Shown: in pieces, positions 17,563-24,634 of the stretch
Layout: each line of letters opens with the position of its first letter
Numbering within the stretch: the first letter of the stretch is position 1
Position numbers and translations under genes: made by a program
The notes under the pieces: generated by a model
Database searches by the model: none
What the model saw: the letters and a program-made list of their open reading frames with translations, nothing else
What the model was told of the DNA's origin: nothing
Origin: Pseudomonas fluorescens
GTDB lineage: Bacteria > Pseudomonadota > Gammaproteobacteria > Pseudomonadales > Pseudomonadaceae
Direction of reading: 5' to 3'
DNA: 64,000 bases
Assembly (NCBI RefSeq): GCF_902497785.1
Contig: NZ_CABVHK010000012.1
Location: 124,001-188,000, forward strand

Positions 17563-18387
17563 ATGGACAGCAGCAAAAACTGGCGTGAAGAGCTTTACGT
17601 CATGGTTTTCCAGAGTGACACCAAGGCGGGACGACGCTTCGACGGCATCCTGCTGTTGATCATCCTCGCCAGCATTGTCACCGTGATGCTCGACAGCATC
17701 GACACGGTCCACCAGAACTACGCCAACGTGCTGGCGTACATCGAGTGGGGCTTCACCGTCATTTTCGCCATCGAATATGGCCTGCGTCTGTATTGTTCGC
17801 CCAAGCCGTTGCGCTACGCGTTCAGCTTCTACGGGCTGGTGGATCTGCTGGCCATCGTGCCCGGCATCCTTGCGCTGTATTACGCCGACGCTCAGTACCT
17901 GCTGATTATCCGGATCATCCGGATGCTGCGGATTTTCCGCGTGCTCAAGCTCAGTCCGTACCTTAAGCAAGCCAATTACCTGATGTCGGCGCTGCGTGGC
18001 AGCAAGCAGAAAATCGTGGTGTTTCTGGTCAGCGTCTGCACGCTGGTCACCGTGTTCGGCACCTTGATGTATGTGATCGAAGGTCCGGAGCACGGCTTCA
18101 CCAGCATTCCCAAAGGCATTTACTGGGCCATCGTGACGCTGACCACCGTGGGCTTTGGCGACATCGTGCCGAAAACGCCGCTGGGACAGGTGATTTCATC
18201 GTTGGTAATGATCACCGGTTACTCGATCATCGCCGTGCCGACCGGGATTTTCACCGCCGAACTGGCCAACGCCATGCGCGGTGAACAGTTGCAACACGAC
18301 TGCCCGGTGTGCAGGAAAAACAGCCACGAGCATGGCGCAGCATTCTGTTCGCGGTGTGGCAATGCGCTGTTTAAGAAACTGGAATAA
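17563..18387 (+). CDS. Voltage-gated potassium channel with C-terminal zinc ribbon
   Basis: A 274-residue six-helix ion channel. The S4 voltage sensor is visible as regularly spaced Arg residues (IIRIIRMLRIFRVLKL, about 115-130) and the potassium selectivity filter is TVGFGD (195-200), followed by the pore-lining helix. The C-terminus after residue 240 carries two CxxC pairs (C247/C250 and C262/C265), which form a zinc-ribbon-like tail. The start MDSSKNWREE gives the expected short cytoplasmic N-terminus. It follows the urea transporter gene by 21 bp, so the two may be cotranscribed. Confidence 0.92.
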   Translation: MDSSKNWREELYVMVFQSDTKAGRRFDGILLLIILASIVTVMLDSIDTVHQNYANVLAYIEWGFTVIFAIEYGLRLYCSPKPLRYAFSFYGLVDLLAIVPGILALYYADAQYLLIIRIIRMLRIFRVLKLSPYLKQANYLMSALRGSKQKIVVFLVSVCTLVTVFGTLMYVIEGPEHGFTSIPKGIYWAIVTLTTVGFGDIVPKTPLGQVISSLVMITGYSIIAVPTGIFTAELANAMRGEQLQHDCPVCRKNSHEHGAAFCSRCGNALFKKLE

Positions 18388-18479
18388 GCAAAGTGCTTTT
18401 TAATCTTTAAAGGACTATGCGAGCGCAGTTATAGTCGCTGGCAAAACGGTGGCAACACCTTTAACAACCGACAACAATC

Positions 18480-18570
18480 GTAGGAGCTGCCGCAGGCTGC
18501 GATCTTTTGATGTTTCTCTTAAAGATCAAAAGATCGTCCGAACGCGGCCCGAGCCTTCGGCAGCTCCTAC
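18480..18570. repeat. Asymmetric REP pair upstream of sbp
   Basis: The left arm is the standard GTAGGAGCTGCCGCAGGCTG form. The right arm has an extra segment TCCGAACGCGGCCCG between GATCG and AGCCTTCGG, so the hairpin is bulged. Confidence 0.88.
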
Positions 18571-18591
18571 AAATCGAACAAGGAATGCGCA

Positions 18592-19590
18592 GTGAAAAAA
18601 CTTTTTGGCGCCTCACTACTGGCCGCTGGCTTGGCACTCACCAGCGTGGCTCAGGCCGCACCGACCCTGCTCAACGTTTCCTACGACGTGATGCGCGATT
18701 TCTACAAGGACTACAACACGGCTTTCCAGAAACACTGGCAAGCCGAGCACAATGAAAACATCACCTTGCAAATGTCCTTCGGCGGCTCCAGCAAACAGGC
18801 GCGCTCGGTGATCGATGGCCTGCCCGCTGATGTCATTACCATGAACATGGCCACTGACATCAACGCACTGGCCGACAACGGCAAACTGGTCCCGGACAAC
18901 TGGGTTACCCGCCTGCCGAACAACAGCGCGCCATTCACCTCGGCCACCGTGTTTATCGTGCGCAAAGGTAACCCGAAAGCCCTGAAAGACTGGCCCGACC
19001 TGCTCAAGGACGGCGTGCAGGTGATCGTGCCAAACCCGAAAACCTCGGGCAACGGGCGCTACACCTATCTATCGGCCTGGGGTTATGTGCTGAAAAACGG
19101 CGGTGACGAGACCAAGGCCAAAGACTTCGTCGGCAAATTGTTCAAGCAGGCACCGGTGCTGGACACTGGCGGCCGTGCAGCCACCACCACCTTCATGACC
19201 AACCAGATCGGCGACGTGCTGGTGACCTTCGAAAACGAAGCGGAAATGATTGCCCGCGAGTTTGGTCGCGATCAGTTCGAAGTCGTCTACCCAAGCGTCT
19301 CCGCCGAAGCCGAGCCGCCGGTATCGGTGGTCGATAAAGTTGTCGAAAAGAAAGGCACTCGCGCTGCGGCCGAGGAATACCTGAAGTACCTGTGGTCGCC
19401 GGAAGGTCAGGAAATTGCCGCCGCCAACTACCTGCGTCCGCGTGACCCGGCGGTGCTGGCCAAGTACACCGACCGCTTCCCGAAAGTGGATTTCCTGTCG
19501 GTCGAGAAAACCTTTGGTGACTGGCGCACCGTGCAGAAAACTCACTTCAACGATGGCGGGGTTTTTGATCAGATTTACAGCGGTCAATAA
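18592..19590 (+). CDS. sbp: Sulfate/thiosulfate-binding periplasmic protein
   Basis: A 332-residue substrate-binding protein of the sulfate ABC uptake system, with a signal peptide cut after AQA (residue 23). Typical stretches are LLNVSYDVMRDFYKDYN, MSFGGSSKQARSVIDGLPADV and NPKTSGNGRYTYLSAWGY, which supply the anion-binding backbone and Ser/Gly residues. The start is GTG at 18592, with AAGGA upstream. No cysT, cysW or cysA genes follow, only a terminator, so this is an orphan binding protein that must use a transporter encoded elsewhere. Confidence 0.92.
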   Translation: MKKLFGASLLAAGLALTSVAQAAPTLLNVSYDVMRDFYKDYNTAFQKHWQAEHNENITLQMSFGGSSKQARSVIDGLPADVITMNMATDINALADNGKLVPDNWVTRLPNNSAPFTSATVFIVRKGNPKALKDWPDLLKDGVQVIVPNPKTSGNGRYTYLSAWGYVLKNGGDETKAKDFVGKLFKQAPVLDTGGRAATTTFMTNQIGDVLVTFENEAEMIAREFGRDQFEVVYPSVSAEAEPPVSVVDKVVEKKGTRAAAEEYLKYLWSPEGQEIAAANYLRPRDPAVLAKYTDRFPKVDFLSVEKTFGDWRTVQKTHFNDGGVFDQIYSGQ

Positions 19591-19605
19591 TTCCTGAGAG
19601 CAATG

Positions 19606-19634
19606 AAAAGGCGACCCCAGAGGTCGCCTTTTTT
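19606..19634 (+). terminator. Rho-independent terminator after sbp
   Basis: Stem AGGCGACC / GGTCGCCT with a short loop, flanked by AAAA and TTTTTT, 16 bp after the sbp stop. Confidence 0.92.
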
Positions 19635-19665
19635 ATGCGGATTTTTTGCCGCGCCACCGAACTAC

Positions 19666-19752
19666 TGTGGGAGCGAGCCTGCTCGCGAATGCGATGTATC
19701 AGCCCCATTAACGTGAACGACTTGCAGCATTCGCGAGCAGGCTCGCTCCCAC
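19666..19752. repeat. REP pair, GTGGGAGCGAGCCTGCTCGC class
   Basis: Inverted arms separated by about 45 bp, between the sbp terminator and the MFS gene. The rest of the 358-bp gap up to the next gene shows nothing clear. Confidence 0.92.
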
Positions 19753-19948
19753 GGAGTCCGAGTAAGGAATCCAAGCTCGCTGTCGACCACGATGTAAGTG
19801 AATGTATCATCACGCCTGACGCTTCTGGCGCGGGTTTTCAGTGTCCCCCATTCCGCAAAGGAATAATTACTATCACTCCAAACTCACTTCCGCCCTCCCG
19901 GCCGGGCGCTTAGCCTGCGCGCATTCCATTTTGCTCAACGAGACCGTT

Positions 19949-21154
19949 ATGAAACCAGCGACCCAGGTGCCCCACGGTGCCGCGACGATGACCAAAGGCA
20001 TGGTGCTGCTGTTTGCCTTCTGCTGCGGCGCCATCGTTGCCAACATCTACTACGCCCAACCAATCATTGGCTTGATTGCGCCCGACATCGGCCTGACCAG
20101 CACCATGGCCAGCCTGATCGTTTCGCTCACCCAGATTGGCTATGCCCTGGGCCTGTTTTTCCTGGTGCCGCTGGGTGATCTGCTGGAAAACCGTCGGTTG
20201 ATGATCATCACCACCGTGGTGGCAATTGCCAGTCTGCTGGGCGCCGCGTTTACCGATCAGCCCAACGTGTTTCTGTTGATCTCGTTGTTGGTGGGTTTCA
20301 GTTCGGTGTCAGTCCAGATCCTGATTCCACTGGCTGCGCACCTGGCGCCGGAGGAGTCTCGCGGACGCGTGGTCGGCGCAATCATGGGCGGTTTGCTGTT
20401 GGGGATTCTGTTGGCACGACCGGTGTCCAGCGTCGTGGCGGATCACTTCGGTTGGCGCGCGATGTTTGTGATTGCGGCGCTGTTGATGGCGGCGATCAGC
20501 ATGGTGCTGGCATTGACGATACCCAAGCGCCAGCCTGATCACACGGCGTCCTACGGCCAGTTGCTGGGTTCGTTGTGGACGCTGTTGCGTCAGCAGCCGG
20601 TCTTGCGACAACGGGCGTTTTATCAGGGCTGCATGTTCGCCACGTTCAGCCTGTTCTGGACTGCCGTGCCGCTGGAACTGGCGCGCAATCACGGGTTGTC
20701 GCAAACCCAGATCGCGATCTTCGCCCTGGTCGGTGCAATCGGTGCGATTGCCGCGCCCATCGCCGGTCGCCTGGCAGATGCCGGACACACCCGCATCGCT
20801 TCGTTACTGGCATTGGTGTTCGCCAGCCTGAGTTTCCTGCCGGCGTTCATTCACCCTGTTTACAGCGTGATCGGTCTCGCGGTGACTGGCGTAGTACTCG
20901 ACTTCTGCGTGCAGATGAACATGGTGCTCGGCCAGCGCGCGGTTTACGCCCTCGACGCCAAAAGCCGTAGCCGCTTGAATGCACTGTACATGACCAGCAT
21001 TTTCATCGGTGGCGCGTTTGGCTCCTCAGTGGCAAGTGCCGTGTATGAACAGGGTGGATGGTTGTGGATCGTGATAGTGGGTAGTGCGTTTCCGCTGTTG
21101 GCCTTGTTGCGGTTTTTGAGGGTTTCGCAGAAAGCTTCGTTGGCGACCGCTTAA
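19949..21154 (+). CDS. MFS transporter (drug/proton antiporter-like)
   Basis: A 401-residue major facilitator with about twelve membrane helices. The first helix region reads GAIVANIYYAQPIIGLIAPDIGL and the loop 2-3 motif LVPLGDLLENRRLM matches the MFS signature. The similarity is to the YgaY/DHA1-like group of putative exporters; the substrate is not evident. Start MKPATQVPHG is preferred because longer readings add residues that do not look like MFS sequence. It stands alone and converges on hicB. Confidence 0.87.
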   Translation: MKPATQVPHGAATMTKGMVLLFAFCCGAIVANIYYAQPIIGLIAPDIGLTSTMASLIVSLTQIGYALGLFFLVPLGDLLENRRLMIITTVVAIASLLGAAFTDQPNVFLLISLLVGFSSVSVQILIPLAAHLAPEESRGRVVGAIMGGLLLGILLARPVSSVVADHFGWRAMFVIAALLMAAISMVLALTIPKRQPDHTASYGQLLGSLWTLLRQQPVLRQRAFYQGCMFATFSLFWTAVPLELARNHGLSQTQIAIFALVGAIGAIAAPIAGRLADAGHTRIASLLALVFASLSFLPAFIHPVYSVIGLAVTGVVLDFCVQMNMVLGQRAVYALDAKSRSRLNALYMTSIFIGGAFGSSVASAVYEQGGWLWIVIVGSAFPLLALLRFLRVSQKASLATA

Positions 21155-21161
21155 GCGTCAA

Positions 21162-21195
21162 ACCTTCGCGGGCGATACAACTTGCCCGCGAAGGT
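21162..21195. terminator. Possible bidirectional hairpin between MFS gene and hicB
   Basis: A perfect 12-bp stem ACCTTCGCGGGC / GCCCGCGAAGGT with a 10-base loop in the 58-bp convergent gap. There is no long T-run on either side, so it could be a weak terminator or a REP remnant. Confidence 0.5.
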
Positions 21196-21212
21196 GATGG
21201 CCTTGACAGCAC

Positions 21213-21617
21213 TCAGAGCCGAACCAACTTCTCCATCGCCGCATCCGCGAGAAAGGAAGAGCGGCTTTTCACATTATGCTCACGCACATACCGGTCAATG
21301 CGCTGAATGACATAACCGGGCAACGTCACGTTGACCTTCTCGGTCTTACCCATGTACGGCGCAATGTCCAGCTCCAGCATTCCCCAGCCCATGTCGGCAA
21401 AGTCAGGGTTGCCACGATGGACAGCGGCCGATGTCGGCATCGGTATCGACTCCCCGTCAGCCGCTATTTCCTGAAGCATGATGTGGGCAATCTCGATGGC
21501 TGCGTTGTAAGCGTCTTCAAACGTGTCCCCGGCCGTGACGGCACCCGGAATATCGGGGATCTGAATACCGATGGCGGTGTTCTCGTCGCCCCACTCGATA
21601 CAGATTGGATATTGCAT
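21213..21617 (-). CDS. hicB: HicB-family antitoxin
   Basis: A 134-residue antitoxin: an N-terminal HicB partial RNase-H-like domain (EDAYNAAIEIAHIMLQEI, IPDIPGAVTAGDTF, about residues 1-60) and a C-terminal ribbon-helix-helix-like DNA-binding part (KVNVTLPGYVIQRIDRYVREHNVKSR in essence). It neutralises HicA and probably represses the operon. Its start lies on the stop codon of hicA (one-base overlap), the usual toxin-first order. Confidence 0.92.
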   Translation of the reverse strand: MQYPICIEWGDENTAIGIQIPDIPGAVTAGDTFEDAYNAAIEIAHIMLQEIAADGESIPMPTSAAVHRGNPDFADMGWGMLELDIAPYMGKTEKVNVTLPGYVIQRIDRYVREHNVKSRSSFLADAAMEKLVRL

Positions 21618-21832
21618 TATGGATCTCCTGCGTAACTGGCTGGCGGGCAGTAAAGCCCGGCTCGCCTCCTGATGCTCTTAACCGTCCCGATGGGTAAATC
21701 CTTCTTCGGATGGGGAACGGGAATCGTGTAAGGGTTGTAACGGTGAGTGAAGAGGTGATGGCTCCCGGCAATCCGGTCCAGCGCCCAACCCGCCTCCTGC
21801 AGCTCCTTGATCAATAACCTGCTCTGCACCAT
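21617..21832 (-). CDS. hicA: HicA-family mRNA interferase toxin
   Basis: A 71-residue double-stranded-RNA-binding-fold toxin that cleaves mRNA when free of HicB. The active-site histidine is in GSHHLFTH (His25 likely), followed by PHPKKDLPIGTVKSIRRRAGL. About eleven residues (YCPPASYAGDP) extend past the point where many HicA proteins end. It is coupled to hicB downstream. Confidence 0.9.
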   Translation of the reverse strand: MVQSRLLIKELQEAGWALDRIAGSHHLFTHRYNPYTIPVPHPKKDLPIGTVKSIRRRAGLYCPPASYAGDP

Positions 21833-21861
21833 TCGCCTCCTGGCTCCGGCCTAAACAAACG

Positions 21862-21875
21862 TAACTCTAGAGTTA
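21862..21875. promoter_or_regulatory. Palindromic operator candidate upstream of hicA
   Basis: Perfect 14-bp palindrome TAACTCTAGAGTTA, 30 bp before the hicA start, where HicB-type autorepression would act. On the minus strand TTGAAT lies just upstream as a possible -35. Confidence 0.55.
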
Positions 21876-21972
21876 TATTTATTCAAGCACAAAATTGCCG
21901 TGCATGACGTTCGGTAGTTTTGCAGGGTGTGTTTTCCACTCTCCAGACCCGGCTCGCTATTTTGTCGCGGCA

Positions 21973-21999
21973 ACAAAAAGGCGACCCGAAGGTCGCCTG
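21973..21999 (-). terminator. Terminator downstream of the proline-rich lipoprotein gene
   Basis: On the minus strand AGGCGACC-TTC-GGGTCGCCT is followed by TTTTT, 14 bp past the lipoprotein gene stop. It closes the leftward ccm-lipoprotein transcription unit. Confidence 0.88.
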
Positions 22000-22013
22000 G
22001 CGCTACTGCTGAT

Positions 22014-22418
22014 TTACTCCCCGAATTGCCGTCCCAAACCGCCCGGCACGCCATGAATATCGGTGTCCTCCCAAGGCCCGTTGGGGCTGATCGACCGGCT
22101 CCAGCCGTTGTTCCAGCGGTAGTAGGTACGCTGGCGGTAGAAGGTGTTGGTCTGGTCATCCAGCACATACACGCCCATTTTCGCGTCCCAATGGCTGTTA
22201 CCGCCCGGTGGCGGGGCGAAGCTGGCGGAGGTGCGTGGCAGTGGTTTGGCGGGCTTGGCCGGAATGCTCGGTTTGCTCGGCGCAGGTGTCGTTGACGGTG
22301 TCGGGCGGGGCTGCGAGGGCGGGATCGGCGGCAGCGGTGTCGGCTCCGGCCGCTGGACCGCACACGCGCTTAACCCCATAACCAGACTGAGCAGGGTGAT
22401 ACGAGCGATAGCGGTCAT
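22014..22418 (-). CDS. Proline-rich lipoprotein of unknown function
   Basis: A 134-residue protein with a lipobox LSAC (Cys19) after a hydrophobic leader, a proline-rich linker of about 45 residues (PPIPPSQPRPTPSTTP and similar) and a compact C-terminal part rich in aromatic residues (TYYRWNNGWSRSISPNGPW). I do not recognise the C-terminal domain. It lies 15 bp after ccmI and before a terminator, so it is probably cotranscribed with the ccm genes. The linker would let a membrane-anchored head reach across the periplasm. Confidence 0.75.
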   Translation of the reverse strand: MTAIARITLLSLVMGLSACAVQRPEPTPLPPIPPSQPRPTPSTTPAPSKPSIPAKPAKPLPRTSASFAPPPGGNSHWDAKMGVYVLDDQTNTFYRQRTYYRWNNGWSRSISPNGPWEDTDIHGVPGGLGRQFGE

Positions 22419-22432
22419 GGCGGTGCTTCCTG

Positions 22433-23635
22433 TTATTTGTCTGGGCTGTCGATGGTCAGTTTTTGCGCCGCGGTGGTGCTGCTCGCCAGTGGCTGGCTGC
22501 GACCGACCCACTCACCGGCGGTCGGTTGGCCGGCGCGGGAGATGCGCGCAACCAGTTGGACTTCAGGGAAGTTCGACAGTTTCAACTGCGGCATCATTGC
22601 ATCGGCATCGCCCAGTTCAACGGTCGCCGGCAAGTCGGCGACGGTCAGGCGTTTCGCCGCGAGCGGTGCTGGCGGGCCATTGGTGGCGCGGGCGAAGATG
22701 AACACGCTGTCGCCTGGCTGAACCTTGGCTTTGAGTTCTGGCGCCAGATCGACGCTGACCTTGAGCAATGCCGCGACCTTGGCGACCGGTGCCTCAGCGA
22801 CTTTGCCGCCGCTGGCGAGGAGCTTCTCGGTGGCTCGTTCAATTCCGCCTTGCAGCGCGGTGCGGGAGTTGTCTTCCGGTGGCAGTTGCGTCAGCAGGCG
22901 ATTCCAGTAGTCGATGGCGTCCTGGTACCGCGCGCTTTCGAACGCGGCAATGCCCAGCAGGCCGAGGCTGGTGACTTCTTTAGGGTCGGCTTTCAACGCT
23001 TCGTCGGTCAGGGCCTGAACCTTGTCCGACCACTTCTTGCCGTCGGCAAAGTACTGGGCCTGCGCCCATTGCCCCAACAGTTCCGGCTGACGACCGGCGA
23101 GGTTCACCGTGCGTTCGAAGATCTTCGCCGCATCCGCAGGGCGATCCTGTGCCATGTACGTGCGACCGAGGAAGTACAGGCCTTCTGCCGAATCCGGCTG
23201 AGCCGCGACGGCGCGTTCCAGGCGAAGGGTCATTTCTTCCATCGATTGCGGCGCCTGGGCGAACTCGCGGGTCAGTTCGACCTTGTCGCTCGCGCCGAAA
23301 TGCAGATAGAACCCAAGCCCCAGCACCGGCACCAGAATCGCTGCGAGCAACGGCAATGGCTTGCCAAGGCGCGACACACGCGGTGCCTCGACGCCTTCAG
23401 TGTCGGCGAGCAGTTCACGGGCCGCCTCGGCGCGACCGGTGTCCATTTGCGCGGTGTCGAGAACGCCCTCTTCCTGCTGAGTCTGCAACTCAGCCACGCG
23501 CTCCTGATACAGCGCGACGTTCAAGGCCGTACGGTCTTCTTCAAGTTGCGCACGACGACCGCGCAGAACGGGGATCAGCAGAAAACTCAGGGCAACCAGA
23601 AGTAGCAGACCTGCAGCGAGCCAGAAATCAATCAT
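22433..23635 (-). CDS. ccmI: Cytochrome c biogenesis protein CcmI (CycH)
   Basis: A 400-residue apocytochrome c chaperone of the haem ligation complex. The N-terminus MIDFWLAAGLLLLVALSFLL is the first membrane segment, a second lies near residue 100-115, and a periplasmic TPR region follows (SAEGLYFLGRTYMAQDRPADA and later units). A C-terminal beta-rich domain ends the protein. Start MIDFWLAAG overlaps the end of ccmH by 8 bp. Confidence 0.93.
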   Translation of the reverse strand: MIDFWLAAGLLLLVALSFLLIPVLRGRRAQLEEDRTALNVALYQERVAELQTQQEEGVLDTAQMDTGRAEAARELLADTEGVEAPRVSRLGKPLPLLAAILVPVLGLGFYLHFGASDKVELTREFAQAPQSMEEMTLRLERAVAAQPDSAEGLYFLGRTYMAQDRPADAAKIFERTVNLAGRQPELLGQWAQAQYFADGKKWSDKVQALTDEALKADPKEVTSLGLLGIAAFESARYQDAIDYWNRLLTQLPPEDNSRTALQGGIERATEKLLASGGKVAEAPVAKVAALLKVSVDLAPELKAKVQPGDSVFIFARATNGPPAPLAAKRLTVADLPATVELGDADAMMPQLKLSNFPEVQLVARISRAGQPTAGEWVGRSQPLASSTTAAQKLTIDSPDK

Positions 23636-24101
23636 TCTTGGTTTTATCCAACAGGTGGTCGAGACGCTCACGCTCATCTAAGGAAAGCGTGCCCGGTATG
23701 TCTGCGCGTTGAACGCGACGACGGCGGACGATCACGGCGATCAGCACCACACCACCCAGCAACAGGCCGGCCGGGCCGAACCAGAGCAAGGCGGTCTTGG
23801 CGTTGAGCGCGGGTTTGTAGCGGACGAAATCACCATAGCGATCGACCATGAAATCGATGATCTGCTGGTTGTCCTTGCCCTCGCCGAGCATGCGGAAAAT
23901 CTCTTTGCGCAGGTCGGCGGCAATCGGTGCATTGGAATCGGCGATGTCCTGATTCTGGCACTTGGGGCAACGCAGCTCTTTGGTCAGCTCGCGAAAACGC
24001 TCACGATCGCCTTCTTTGGCGAACTCGTACGTGTCGATGGCCGCGTGCGCCACGCCGGCCAGGCTCAAGCCTAAAACAGCAGCCGCTATCCAGCGCTTCA
24101 T
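23628..24101 (-). CDS. ccmH: Cytochrome c maturation thioredoxin-like protein CcmH (CycL)
   Basis: A 157-residue membrane-anchored thiol-redox protein that keeps the apocytochrome haem-binding cysteines reduced. It has a signal peptide (to about AHA20), the signature LRCPKCQNQ (Cys45, Cys48) and one C-terminal membrane segment. It overlaps ccmG by four bases and ccmI by 8 bp. Confidence 0.95.
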   Translation of the reverse strand: MKRWIAAAVLGLSLAGVAHAAIDTYEFAKEGDRERFRELTKELRCPKCQNQDIADSNAPIAADLRKEIFRMLGEGKDNQQIIDFMVDRYGDFVRYKPALNAKTALLWFGPAGLLLGGVVLIAVIVRRRRVQRADIPGTLSLDERERLDHLLDKTKND

Positions 24102-24634
24102 GGCTTGGCCTCATCCACCAGCGCCTGATACTTGGCCGCCAGTTTTTCACGCCAGACCTGTTCGTCGATCACCCCGACGAACTTGTCGCGAATGATGCCC
24201 TTGGCGTCGATGAAGAAGGTTTCCGGAGCGCCGTAGACGCCGAGGTTCAGGCCTAAAGTGCCTTCGTCGTCACGAATGTCGATCTGGTACGGGTTGTGGA
24301 ATTCCGCCAGCCACTTCAAGGCATCGGCGTTGACGTCCTTGTAGTTGATGCCGTAAATCACCACGCCTTTTTCCGCCAGTTTGTTCAGCACCGGGTGCTC
24401 GACCCGGCAGGAAACGCACCAGGTACCCCAGACGTTGACCAGCGCCGGCTTGCCCAGAATGTCAGCCTTGGTCAGGGTCTTGTCGCCCTGCACCGCCGGC
24501 AGGGAAAACGCCGGGAATGGCTTGCCGATCATGGCCGAAGGCAACTCGGCCGGGTCCAGATAGAGCCCGCGATAAAGGAAAACCGCCACCACCAGAAAAA
24601 TCGCCAGAGGCAACAGCATCAGCCAACGTCTCAT
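24098..24634 (-). CDS. ccmG: Thiol:disulfide interchange protein CcmG (DsbE)
   Basis: A 178-residue periplasmic thioredoxin-fold reductase of cytochrome c maturation, anchored by an N-terminal helix (residues 4-20). The active site is WGTWCVSCRVEHP with Cys73 and Cys76, and the acidic cleft residue lies nearby in the GVVIYGINYKD region. The gene overlaps ccmF and ccmH by four bases each. Confidence 0.96.
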   Translation of the reverse strand: MRRWLMLLPLAIFLVVAVFLYRGLYLDPAELPSAMIGKPFPAFSLPAVQGDKTLTKADILGKPALVNVWGTWCVSCRVEHPVLNKLAEKGVVIYGINYKDVNADALKWLAEFHNPYQIDIRDDEGTLGLNLGVYGAPETFFIDAKGIIRDKFVGVIDEQVWREKLAAKYQALVDEAKP

